NCBI GenBank assembly: GCA_900542185.1
Contig: UQMZ01000014.1
Coordinates: 1 to 64,000 of the forward strand
DNA from: an uncultured Bacteroidales bacterium
Lineage (GTDB): Bacteria; Bacteroidota; Bacteroidia; Bacteroidales; Muribaculaceae
DNA length: 64,000 nucleotides
Direction of reading: 5' to 3'
Below, in pieces: positions 18,373 through 25,825 of this stretch. Each line of letters opens with the position of its first letter. The stretch's first letter is position 1. Both the position numbers and the translations under genes were made by a program. The notes beneath the pieces are model-generated. The model searched no databases. It was not told the origin of the DNA and worked only from the letters and a program-made list of their open reading frames with translations.

Positions 18373-18403
18373 ATTGCAAAATGACGATAATTTCGTAATT
18401 TTG
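18373..18403 (+). promoter_or_regulatory. Probable Bacteroidetes-type promoter
   Basis: TAATTTTG (18396-18403) is preceded 19 bases upstream by ATTG (18373-18376), one base off TTTG. It would drive the lipoprotein gene at 18439 and the ispA-like and tatD genes after it. Confidence 0.55.
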
Positions 18404-18438
18404 CACCCAATAATATAAGGAACAGCAATTAGTTCAAG

Positions 18439-19020
18439 ATGAAAAAGTCACAGATAGCGGCAGGACTGGCCCTGATTATGCTGGCCGGATGCGGCGGCAA
18501 GAAAAAGGGTGAGGGGTCGTTCCCGGAAAACTTCGGCACAATAGGCGATGCCGGGCGCGTGGAATACATGATGCGGAATGTAAGTCCCGACTCGTTGGCC
18601 GGATTCATTATATATGGATCGTTGGGCAAGGTGGAGGGCGCCAGGATAGACACGCTGGCTATAGCCACCTCGTATGCCTACGACCATCTGAAAGGCGAGG
18701 CACTGGATCAGTTCGGAGCACGGTACGACGCCATAGTCAATACCCTGCAGCTGGCGGACAAGATGAAGATATACGCCCAGGCCGGAATCGAGGACCCTCA
18801 GGGCCTCGGATACAGATTAGGGCTGGAATATCTCTCCACTATCCGCGACAATCATCTTGACGTTAAGGCTATCAAGCAGGAGTTGGATGCATTCCGCAAA
18901 GCATGCGCCAACGACACGGATACCTATCGCCGCTTCATGATAGGATTTCAGACAGTGCTTAAAGTGGACAGCGGCCGGGATGTGAGCCGCGAGGTTTACG
19001 ATACATTTATTAACCTATAA
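18439..19020 (+). CDS. Lipoprotein of unknown function
   Basis: This 193-residue lipoprotein begins MKKSQIAAGLALIMLAGCGG, with the lipobox Cys at residue 18, followed by a lysine-rich spacer. The mature part is mostly helical by composition (VEYMMRNVSPDSLAGFII, then KAIKQELDAFRKACANDTD). I recognise no domain. The stop codon lies within the first unit of a 20-bp duplication (19012-19051). It precedes the polyprenyl synthase gene by 38 bases on the same strand; a shared role is not evident. Confidence 0.8.
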   Translation: MKKSQIAAGLALIMLAGCGGKKKGEGSFPENFGTIGDAGRVEYMMRNVSPDSLAGFIIYGSLGKVEGARIDTLAIATSYAYDHLKGEALDQFGARYDAIVNTLQLADKMKIYAQAGIEDPQGLGYRLGLEYLSTIRDNHLDVKAIKQELDAFRKACANDTDTYRRFMIGFQTVLKVDSGRDVSREVYDTFINL

Positions 19021-19051
19021 GTTTGTCAAACAACTTATAAGTTTACCAAAC
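19012..19051. repeat. Tandem 20-bp duplication over a stop codon
   Basis: Two adjacent 20-bp copies (AACCTATAAGTTTGTCAAAC and AACTTATAAGTTTACCAAAC) differ at three positions. The stop codon of the upstream lipoprotein gene lies in the first copy. The second copy ends seven bases before the next ATG. Confidence 0.7.
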
Positions 19052-19058
19052 ATTAAAA

Positions 19059-20030
19059 ATGAAATTGTCAGATGCGAGCGCCCTTGTGGAGGGCGCGTTG
19101 AAAGAAGTGAAGTTGCCGGGCGGAGACCTGGCGGGACTGTATGAGCCGGTGACCTACGGGCTGAGTTCGGGCGGCAAGCGCCTGCGTCCGGGTCTGCTGC
19201 TGATGACGGCCGAGGCTTTCGGCACGGAAAGCGCCATAGATAAGGCGATGCCTGCAGCCCTTGGTCTCGAGATGTTCCATAACTTCACGTTGCTTCACGA
19301 CGACGTGATGGACAACAGCGCGATGCGCCGCAACCGTCCGTCGGTACAGGCCAAGTGGGATGTGAACACCGCCATACTCAGCGGCGACACCATGCTGACA
19401 CTGGCCACTCAGAATATGATGCAGGTACCCGACGCCCAGTTGCGCCCGGTGCTGGACGTGTTCAACGCCATGGCCATAAAGGTGTACGAAGGCCAGCGGC
19501 TCGACATGGACTTCGAGACGCGACAGGACGTGACCACCGATAAATATATAGAGATGATCGGCGCCAAGACGGGCGCTCTGCTTGGCGCGGCCTCGAAGAT
19601 AGGCGCCATGTTGGGCGGCGCATCGGAGAAGGATGCCGCGCAGATGGAGAAGTTCGGCTATCTGTTGGGCCTGGCGTTCCAGATTCAGGATGACTGGCTG
19701 GATGTGTACGGCGATTCCAACACCTTCGGCAAACCCATAGGCGGCGACATCAATAACGGCAAGAAATCATTTCTGCTTCTGACTGCCCTGGAGAGCGGCA
19801 CGCCTGAGGCAGCAGCCCTTAAGGTGGCAATGGAGATGCCCGCCGGCGACACCAAAGTGAAGACCGTGACCCGCATCTACGAGAAACTGAATCTGAGCGA
19901 GACCGTGCGCAAGCAGGTGAGCCATTACAGCTCCGAAGCGTTGAGCGCGCTGAAGAAAACCAGCCTGAGCGATGCCGCCAAGGAACCGTTCAAGGCATTG
20001 ATCGACAAACTGACAGGACGCAAGAAGTGA
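19059..20030 (+). CDS. Polyprenyl (geranylgeranyl/octaprenyl-type) diphosphate synthase
   Basis: This trans-isoprenyl diphosphate synthase condenses isopentenyl diphosphate onto an allylic primer to supply prenyl chains. The 323-residue protein shows the two Asp-rich motifs: DDVMD at 81-85 (in LLHDDVMDNSAMRRNRP) and DDWLD at 211-215 (in FQIQDDWLDVYGD). The KxxR region is GGKRLRPGLL near residue 39. There are two residues between the Asp pairs of the first motif. The residues just before it are small or aromatic (FHNFTLLH), and chain length cannot be fixed by eye. The gene overlaps tatD by four bases, so the two are translationally coupled. Confidence 0.93.
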   Translation: MKLSDASALVEGALKEVKLPGGDLAGLYEPVTYGLSSGGKRLRPGLLLMTAEAFGTESAIDKAMPAALGLEMFHNFTLLHDDVMDNSAMRRNRPSVQAKWDVNTAILSGDTMLTLATQNMMQVPDAQLRPVLDVFNAMAIKVYEGQRLDMDFETRQDVTTDKYIEMIGAKTGALLGAASKIGAMLGGASEKDAAQMEKFGYLLGLAFQIQDDWLDVYGDSNTFGKPIGGDINNGKKSFLLLTALESGTPEAAALKVAMEMPAGDTKVKTVTRIYEKLNLSETVRKQVSHYSSEALSALKKTSLSDAAKEPFKALIDKLTGRKK

Positions 20031-20812
20031 CCGACACCCACACTCATCTATACGACGAGCCTTTCAAGGGAGAGGAGGATGCTGCGGTGCGACGTGCTAT
20101 AGCCGCGGGAGTACACACTATGGTACTGGCCAACGTGGACGCCGCGAGCATGGAGCCGATACGCCGCCTGCACGAAGCGTTCCCCGAGAACACTAAGATG
20201 GCAATCGGGGTGCATCCTACAGAATTAGGTGCGGATCCCGACGCCATGCTCGACATGATGGAAGATAAACTCCGCGCGCACCGCGACGATTATGCCGCGG
20301 TGGGCGAGGTGGGACTCGACCTCCACTGGCCCGATAGTCCGGCGCTCGCCGAGCAGCAGCGCACCTTCGAACGTCAGCTTGGCTGGGGGGTGAAGTACGG
20401 GCTCCCCGTCATAATCCACACCCGCGATGCCCGCGACGAGACGCTGGAATCCATCGCGAGGGTGCGTCAGGAACTTGGCAAACTCCCGGTGATGATATTC
20501 CATTCGTTCACCGGCACGCCCGAGGATGTGACCGAGATACGTAAGGTGTGCGACCCGTACTTCGGAGTGAACGGCGTGGTTACCTTCAAGAATGCCCCGA
20601 AGCTGCGTGAGGCGTTGCCGCTGATAGGCACGGACCGGCTGGTGCTGGAAACCGACGCTCCGTATCTCGCACCGGTGCCGCACCGTGGCGAACGGAACGA
20701 GTCGGCATACATACCGCTGATACTCGACGCCTGCGCCAAGGTGCTGGACATCCCGCCGGATACGTTTGAAGATGTGACTGACCGTAACGCAGCCTTGATT
20801 TTCGGGTCTTGA
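20027..20812 (+). CDS. tatD: TatD family metal-dependent hydrolase
   Basis: This metallo-dependent hydrolase of the TatD DNase family is 261 residues, the usual size. The N-terminal metal motif DTHTHLYDEPF has His5 and His7. Further metal ligands are in VGEVGLDLHW, VIIHTRDARDE, IFHSFTGTPED and the terminal LETDAPYLAP. Family members are 3'-5' exonucleases or D-aminoacyl-tRNA-like hydrolases; the exact substrate is not readable. It starts with GTG inside the end of the prenyl synthase gene (GTGA overlap). A palindromic repeat follows 12 bases after the stop. Confidence 0.95.
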   Translation: MTDTHTHLYDEPFKGEEDAAVRRAIAAGVHTMVLANVDAASMEPIRRLHEAFPENTKMAIGVHPTELGADPDAMLDMMEDKLRAHRDDYAAVGEVGLDLHWPDSPALAEQQRTFERQLGWGVKYGLPVIIHTRDARDETLESIARVRQELGKLPVMIFHSFTGTPEDVTEIRKVCDPYFGVNGVVTFKNAPKLREALPLIGTDRLVLETDAPYLAPVPHRGERNESAYIPLILDACAKVLDIPPDTFEDVTDRNAALIFGS

Positions 20813-20824
20813 CCATGAAATCAG

Positions 20825-20853
20825 GCGCGGCTGAGGACAGCCTGCGCTACTAT
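20825..20853. repeat. REP-like palindromic repeat, copy 2
   Basis: The same 29-bp sequence as at 9886-9914, with one substitution. It contains GGCTGAGGACAGCC as a hairpin, flanked by GCGC on both sides. It lies between tatD and the antiporter gene, again at the 3' end of a gene. Confidence 0.7.
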
Positions 20854-20867
20854 TTATAGAAAGGACA

Positions 20868-22853
20868 ATGATACACAACACTATCGCCATATTCCTTATA
20901 GTACTGTTAGTGATACTGGTGGGCTCCGTGCTGTTCAAGAAACTGAACATCCCGTCCACCGTGGGCCTGATAGTGGCCGGAATAGCGATAGGACCGTTCG
21001 GATTCAACCTGCTGGAGCGCGACGCGTCGTTCCGCATCTTCGGCGATGTGGGAATCCTGTATATCATGTTCCAGGCCGCGGTGGAGATAGACATGTTCCA
21101 CCTGAAGGCCCAGCTTAAAAAGGGAATACTGTTCGGAGTGCTGACCGCACTGCTGCCGCTGGCGGCGGGTGTGCTCGGCACTCATTATCTATTAGGGCAG
21201 AGCTGGCTCACGTCGGCATTGGTGGCCTCTATGTTCACGAGCCATACGCTGATCACCTATCCGACGGTGTCGAAGTTCGGACTGCAGAACACGCGCCCCG
21301 TGGTGATAGCCGTGTGCGGCACCATCGTGGCCGTGATGGTGGCCCTGCTGGTATTGGCCGGCGTGTCGCAGATCAGCGCGTCGGGGCATTACTCCGTGCA
21401 GCAGCTGCTGACCATGCTCGCGCTGACCGCCGCCTTCATGCTGGTGGTGGGATACGTGTTCCCGCCCGTGACGCGATATTTCTTCAAGAGCACCACCGAC
21501 CCCGTGGCTCAGTACATATACATCCTCGCCATGGTGGTGATAGCCGCATTGTTGGCCAAGGCCGTGGGACTGGAAGGAATATTGGGCGCGTTCTACGCCG
21601 GACTGGTGCTGAACAAATTGATACCCGGCCGTTCGCCGTTGATGAAGAACATACGGTTCGTGGGCGACGCCATCTTCATTCCATACTTCCTGATAGGTGT
21701 CGGTATGCTTATCAACGTCCATGTGGTGGTGGAAGGGTGGAGCGTGCTGTGGGCCGCGGCCATCATGTCGGGACTGGCTCTCGGTACGAAATGGATAGCC
21801 GCGTATGGCGCGCAGAAGATACTCAATCTGAGCCGTGTGGATCGCGGACTGATATTCGGACTGACGGGAGGCAAAGCCGCCGCCACCATCGCCGCCGTGA
21901 TGATCGGTTATGAGGCGCACCTGCTGAACGAGGACATGATGAACGCCTCGGTGGTGATGATACTGATATGCTGCATCATCGCCTCGGTGCGCACCGACCG
22001 CTCCGCACTGCAGCTGCGCAAGCAGGAGACGGCGCGCGGCCTGGACCGCGAGGAACTCGGTTCGGTGGAGATGGCGCGTCAGGTAGTGGCCGTGGCTAAC
22101 CCGATCACGGCAGAGGGCCTGATGCGAATGGCACTGTTCATGCGCAAGCGGCAGAACACAAATCCGGTCACGGCACTGTTCGTGCGGCACAACGACGACA
22201 GCGCCGCCACAGTGATGGGACGCGACTCGCTCGAAGCCGCCGACTCCATAGCCGAGGAGATGGACGTGCCGTGCAATGTGGTGGAGCGCTTCGACCTTAA
22301 CGCCGTGTCCGGTATATGCAACCTGGCGCACGAGCAGAAGGCCACCGAAATCATGATAGGAATGCACCGCAAGAGCTCGGTGGTGGATACGTTCTACGGA
22401 TCGTTTATCGAGAAACTTGTGACCGACTGTCACCGCATGGTGATGCTGAGCCGCTGCTTCATTCCTGTCGGTACCATTTCGCGCATCCGGGTCATAGTGC
22501 CGCCGGGAGCCGAGTATGAGACGGGATTCCATCTGTGGGTGACGCGCCTGGCGATGCTGGCGTCCAACATAGAGGCGCGCATCACGTTCCTGTCGCGCGA
22601 GGAATGCGGACGTCTGATCCGCACTGCCATAGCCGACGACGGCATAGAGGTCGATGCCCGCTACGGTACTCTGAACGCCTGGGATGACTTCATACTTACC
22701 AGCGGCGACACCGAGGAGGCGGACCTGATAGTGCTGATAACGGCACGCAAGGGCTCCATCTCGCATACGCAGGATCTGGACCAGATCACCAATTACCTCA
22801 GCCGCCATTTCCGCAACAACAACCTGCTGATAGTTTATCCCAAACAATTCTAA
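20868..22853 (+). CDS. CPA2 cation:proton antiporter with C-terminal universal-stress-like region
   Basis: This 661-residue protein is a second Kef-type antiporter. The membrane domain (about 1-385) has roughly 12 segments with the family stretches FKKLNIPSTVGLIVAGIAIG, TSHTLITYPTVSKFGL and LTGGKAAATIAAVMIGYEA. Unlike the antiporter at 15311 it has no TrkA_C repeats. The soluble end (about 410-661) instead reads like two UspA-type halves (MRKRQNTNPVTALFVRHN... and IRVIVPPGAEYETGFHLWVT...), which in other families bind ATP or cyclic nucleotides. The ion is unknown. The gene is followed directly by a terminator. Confidence 0.92.
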   Translation: MIHNTIAIFLIVLLVILVGSVLFKKLNIPSTVGLIVAGIAIGPFGFNLLERDASFRIFGDVGILYIMFQAAVEIDMFHLKAQLKKGILFGVLTALLPLAAGVLGTHYLLGQSWLTSALVASMFTSHTLITYPTVSKFGLQNTRPVVIAVCGTIVAVMVALLVLAGVSQISASGHYSVQQLLTMLALTAAFMLVVGYVFPPVTRYFFKSTTDPVAQYIYILAMVVIAALLAKAVGLEGILGAFYAGLVLNKLIPGRSPLMKNIRFVGDAIFIPYFLIGVGMLINVHVVVEGWSVLWAAAIMSGLALGTKWIAAYGAQKILNLSRVDRGLIFGLTGGKAAATIAAVMIGYEAHLLNEDMMNASVVMILICCIIASVRTDRSALQLRKQETARGLDREELGSVEMARQVVAVANPITAEGLMRMALFMRKRQNTNPVTALFVRHNDDSAATVMGRDSLEAADSIAEEMDVPCNVVERFDLNAVSGICNLAHEQKATEIMIGMHRKSSVVDTFYGSFIEKLVTDCHRMVMLSRCFIPVGTISRIRVIVPPGAEYETGFHLWVTRLAMLASNIEARITFLSREECGRLIRTAIADDGIEVDARYGTLNAWDDFILTSGDTEEADLIVLITARKGSISHTQDLDQITNYLSRHFRNNNLLIVYPKQF

Positions 22854-22869
22854 AATTAACTTAAAAAAC

Positions 22870-22900
22870 AGGGGTGCGCTTGGAGCGACACTCCTTTTTT
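22870..22900 (+). terminator. Terminator of the antiporter gene
   Basis: AGGGGTGCGCT (22870-22880) pairs with AGCGACACTCCT (22884-22895) with one bulge and one mismatch, around a 3-base loop. A run of T follows. Confidence 0.75.
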
Positions 22901-22910
22901 ATTACATTTG
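22879..22910 (+). promoter_or_regulatory. Probable Bacteroidetes-type promoter
   Basis: TACATTTG (22903-22910) lies 20 bases after CTTG (22879-22882), one base off TTTG. It overlaps the preceding terminator. Transcription would start near 22916, downstream of an in-frame ATG at 22908. This supports ATG 22956 as the real start of the next gene. Confidence 0.55.
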
Positions 22911-22955
22911 CAATACGCAATGGCAATTGCGACATATAATAACAGGAAGAACGTG

Positions 22956-23360
22956 ATGAAGAGGATTGGTCTTATTGCAAGTGTAGTGCTGGCGGCGGCA
23001 GCGATGCTGACCGGTTGCGCCGATTCACGCCCCGACAATAGCGACGCCATCGAGGTCATAGCCGAAAAGGTTACCGACGGGACGCCCGTGAGCCAGGAAG
23101 AATACGGAATAGCGATAAAATATCTTAAGTCGGCATATCAGGATTTCGATAAGTTGCGTTCGCATCAGAATGAAGGTGCGAAGGAGATGATGAAACTGTC
23201 GCAGGAATACGACGAGAAGTATCCGCACCTGGAGGAGATGCGCAAGCTGCTGGACGTGGAGCCGGCTGACCTGGACGATACGAACCGCAAGCTATATAAG
23301 GATATGAGGGAAGTGCGCGCCAGAGTGATGGAAAACGGCCTGCGACAGATGGGACAGTGA
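22956..23360 (+). CDS. Small lipoprotein of unknown function
   Basis: With the ATG at 22956 it is 134 residues. It has a signal peptide and the lipobox MLTGCADSRP, then an acidic, helix-rich mature region (SQEYDEKYPHLEEMRKLLDV). No domain is recognised. An upstream in-frame ATG at 22908 would put 16 polar residues before the signal peptide and lies in the predicted promoter, so it was rejected. It is transcribed alone, between a terminator and the rpsA promoter. Confidence 0.78.
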   Translation: MKRIGLIASVVLAAAAMLTGCADSRPDNSDAIEVIAEKVTDGTPVSQEEYGIAIKYLKSAYQDFDKLRSHQNEGAKEMMKLSQEYDEKYPHLEEMRKLLDVEPADLDDTNRKLYKDMREVRARVMENGLRQMGQ

Positions 23361-23433
23361 TCCTCTATATTGATATGGAATAGCCATAAAGTAGAGCGGC
23401 GTCTGACAAAAATGCAGTCGGATGCGCTCTAAA

Positions 23434-23465
23434 TTTGTGTAATTCAGAATAAAATGCTATCTTTG
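23434..23465 (+). promoter_or_regulatory. rpsA promoter, Bacteroidetes type
   Basis: TTTG (23434-23437), a 20-base spacer and TATCTTTG (23458-23465) match the consensus in every fixed position. Transcription should start near 23471, leaving a leader of about 94 bases before rpsA. Confidence 0.8.
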
Positions 23466-23481
23466 CGCGCGGAAAACCATA

Positions 23482-23521
23482 CCCGCTCGCGCGGGGTGGC
23501 TTAAAACCGGTAAAACGGTTT
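23482..23521 (+). promoter_or_regulatory. Structured rpsA 5' leader (two hairpins)
   Basis: Two short hairpins follow each other in the leader: CCCGC/GCGGG (23482-23495) and AAACCG/CGGTTT (23504-23521). S1 represses its own translation through the rpsA leader in E. coli. An equivalent role here is inference, because the leader is not the same sequence. Confidence 0.4.
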
Positions 23522-23564
23522 CCGTAGAGAGTAGAAAAGTAAAGTTTATTTATTAACCAAATTA

Positions 23565-25349
23565 ATGACTGAAAAAGTTGTAAGCCCGATCGCAGATTTC
23601 GATTGGGATGCCTATGAAAACGGCAACACGGCAGGCAGCAAGAGTCGCGAGGAGTTGATCGACACCTACGACAAGTCGATGCAGTCGGCCAAAGAGAATG
23701 AAGTAGTGACCGGTACCGTGAAATCGATCAGCAAGCGCGAGGTGCGAGTTGATATCGGCATGAAATCGGACGCCATCATTCCCATCAGCGAATTCCGCTA
23801 CAATCCCGACCTGAAAGAGGGCGACGAGGTAGAGGTATATATCGAGACACTGGAGGACAAGAACGGGCAGCTCCGTCTGAGCCACAAGAAGGCATGCCAG
23901 ACCCGTAGCTGGGACCGCGTGAACCAGGCCCTTCAGAACGACGAGATCATCAAGGGTTACGTAAAGAGCCGCACCAAGGGCGGTATGATCGTGGACATCT
24001 TCGGAATCGAGGCCTTCCTGCCCGGTTCGCAGATCGACGTCCGTCCCATCCGCGACTATGACGTATATCTGGATAAGACAATGGAATTCAAGGTTGTCAA
24101 GATCAACCAGGAATACAAGAACGTGGTGGTAAGCCACAAGGCACTGATCGAGGCCGAGCTGGAGGCCCAGAAGCGCGAGATCATCTCCAAGCTGGAGAAG
24201 GGTCAGGTGCTCGAGGGCAAGGTGAAGAACATCACCAACTACGGTGTGTTCGTAGACCTTGGCGGCGTAGACGGACTGGTGCACATCACCGACCTGAGCT
24301 GGGGCCGTGTACAGGATCCTCGCGAGGTTGTGGAGCTTGACCAGGACATCGAGGTCGTAATCCTGGACTTCGACAACGAAAAGAAGCGCATCGCGCTTGG
24401 TATCAAGCAGCTCATGCCCCATCCCTGGGACAATCTGGATCCCAACCTCAAGGTCGGCGACCATGTCAAGGGTCGCGTAGTGGTAATGGCCGACTACGGT
24501 GCGTTCGTAGAGGTACAGCCCGGCGTAGAGGGTCTGATCCACGTCAGCGAAATGAGCTGGAGCCAGCACCTGCGCAGCGCTCAGGACTTCCTGAAGGTTG
24601 GCGACGAGGTAGAGGCAGTGATTCTGACTCTGGACCGCGACGAGCGTAAGATGAGCCTCGGCCTGAAGCAGCTGAAGAAGGATCCCTGGGAGGATATCGA
24701 GCTGAAATATGCCATCGGTTCGCGCCACACGGCCAAGGTACGCAACTTCACTCACTTCGGCGTATTCGTCGAGATCGAGGAAGGCGTGGACGGCCTGATC
24801 CACATCAGCGACCTGAGCTGGACCCGCAAGATCAAGCACCCCAGCGAATTCACGCAGGTGGGCAACGAGATCGAGGTGCAGGTGCTGGAGATAGACAAGG
24901 ACAACCGTCGTCTCAGCCTGGGTCACAAGCAGCTTGAGGAGAATCCCTGGGAGGCTTACGAAGGCACATACGGAGTAGGCACCATCCACGAGGGTGAGAT
25001 CACCGAGGTTCTGGACAAGGGCGCAGTGATCAGCCTTGACCACGGCATCGAGGGCTTCGCAACACCCAAGCATCTTGTCAAGGAAGACGGAACTCAGGCC
25101 AAGCTGGGCGAGAAGCTGCAGTTCAAGGTGATTGAGTTCAATAAGGACAACAAGCGCATAATTCTGAGCCACAGCCGCATAGCTGAGGATGCAAACCGTA
25201 GCGAGAAGCGCGAGAAGGCACCCCGCCGCAGCGACAAGCCCGCAAAGAGCGAGGCTATCGTATCGCAGCCGCTGGAGAAGACCACTCTCGGCGACCTGGG
25301 CGCACTCCAGGCTCTGAAGGAGCAGATGCAGAAGGAAGAGGGCAAATAA
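23565..25349 (+). CDS. rpsA: 30S ribosomal protein S1
   Basis: S1 binds mRNA on the 30S subunit and helps unfold it during initiation. The 594-residue protein contains six S1 (OB-fold) repeats at about 46-115, 128-195, 213-281, 298-368, 383-454 and 468-540. The best conserved are VKNITNYGVFVDLGGVDGLV and VVMADYGAFVEVQPGVEGLI. The last repeat is the most diverged. A basic, low-complexity tail follows (SEKREKAPRRSDKPAKSEA). Bacteroidetes S1 is thought to help occlude the anti-Shine-Dalgarno sequence, which fits the general lack of strong ribosome-binding sites here. It has its own promoter, leader and terminator. Confidence 0.97.
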   Translation: MTEKVVSPIADFDWDAYENGNTAGSKSREELIDTYDKSMQSAKENEVVTGTVKSISKREVRVDIGMKSDAIIPISEFRYNPDLKEGDEVEVYIETLEDKNGQLRLSHKKACQTRSWDRVNQALQNDEIIKGYVKSRTKGGMIVDIFGIEAFLPGSQIDVRPIRDYDVYLDKTMEFKVVKINQEYKNVVVSHKALIEAELEAQKREIISKLEKGQVLEGKVKNITNYGVFVDLGGVDGLVHITDLSWGRVQDPREVVELDQDIEVVILDFDNEKKRIALGIKQLMPHPWDNLDPNLKVGDHVKGRVVVMADYGAFVEVQPGVEGLIHVSEMSWSQHLRSAQDFLKVGDEVEAVILTLDRDERKMSLGLKQLKKDPWEDIELKYAIGSRHTAKVRNFTHFGVFVEIEEGVDGLIHISDLSWTRKIKHPSEFTQVGNEIEVQVLEIDKDNRRLSLGHKQLEENPWEAYEGTYGVGTIHEGEITEVLDKGAVISLDHGIEGFATPKHLVKEDGTQAKLGEKLQFKVIEFNKDNKRIILSHSRIAEDANRSEKREKAPRRSDKPAKSEAIVSQPLEKTTLGDLGALQALKEQMQKEEGK

Positions 25350-25373
25350 TCCCCGCTGACTGTAACAATAACA

Positions 25374-25406
25374 AGAGGGCATGACGGAATTTCCGCCATG
25401 CCCTCT
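25374..25406 (+). terminator. rpsA terminator
   Basis: AGAGGGCATG pairs with CATGCCCTCT, with an inner CGGA/TCCG extension across one unpaired base on each side. It lies 24 bases beyond the rpsA stop codon and is followed by an AT-rich stretch. Confidence 0.8.
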
Positions 25407-25413
25407 GATTATA

Positions 25414-25445
25414 TTTGATAAATTCAAATAGTTTTTGTAATTTTA
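25414..25445 (+). promoter_or_regulatory. Promoter of the small tail-domain protein and ilvE
   Basis: TTTG (25414-25417), a 20-base spacer and TAATTTTA (25438-25445) match the consensus except for the last base. It directly follows the rpsA terminator and could serve both the 105-residue protein and ilvE. Confidence 0.6.
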
Positions 25446-25463
25446 CGGATAAATAACGAAGCG

Positions 25464-25781
25464 ATGAAACCGAGACAGACGATAGTCGGGCTGATGATAA
25501 TGCTGGCAATGGCCGGCAGCTATGCCCGTAGCTGGGAGACTGTGAAGGTTGAGCGTCAGGACGTGCGCCTTGTGATGCGCGAGAACGAGGTGGAAATCAA
25601 GGCCGCCCCCGGTATAATCCAGGTTGCCACAAACCACAATGTCGGAATCAAGATATTCACGATATTGGGCAGACTGGTCAGCTCGGAGAATCTTGCGCCG
25701 GGCGTGTTCCAGTTTCAGGTGCCCGTTCATGGCGTGTATATAGTCAAGGCCGGAGACCTGACATGCAAGGTGGCAGTGTAG
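25464..25781 (+). CDS. Small secreted protein resembling a free-standing type-IX tail domain
   Basis: This 105-residue protein has a signal peptide (about 1-22, MKPRQTIVGLMIMLAMAG). About 80 residues follow whose second half (VGIKIFTILGRLVSSENL, then PVHGVYIVKAGDLTCKVAV) has the pattern of the Por_Secre_tail/T9SS type A C-terminal domain: V-x-I-F-x-x-x-G-R-x-V, then G-x-Y-x-V-K-x-G, then a K-V-x-V end. In other proteins this domain sits behind a large passenger; here there is almost none. It could be a remnant, a decoy or a small surface protein. It ends 44 bases before the start of ilvE on the same strand. Confidence 0.7.
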   Translation: MKPRQTIVGLMIMLAMAGSYARSWETVKVERQDVRLVMRENEVEIKAAPGIIQVATNHNVGIKIFTILGRLVSSENLAPGVFQFQVPVHGVYIVKAGDLTCKVAV

Positions 25782-25825
25782 GCCCGGCGACAATCGGTGT
25801 AAATCGTGACGGAAATCTAAGAACT

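Noticed and set aside
21192..22847. A 551-residue His/Gln-rich open frame on the minus strand
   Set aside because: It is complementary to the second antiporter gene. The His/Gln richness is the mirror of Val, Ile and Leu codons in membrane helices.
23562..25427. A 621-residue open frame on the minus strand across rpsA
   Set aside because: It lies entirely antisense to rpsA, which has clear S1 repeats. The predicted protein is low-complexity in Leu, Val and His and has no domain. GC-biased codon use in rpsA keeps the opposite frame open.
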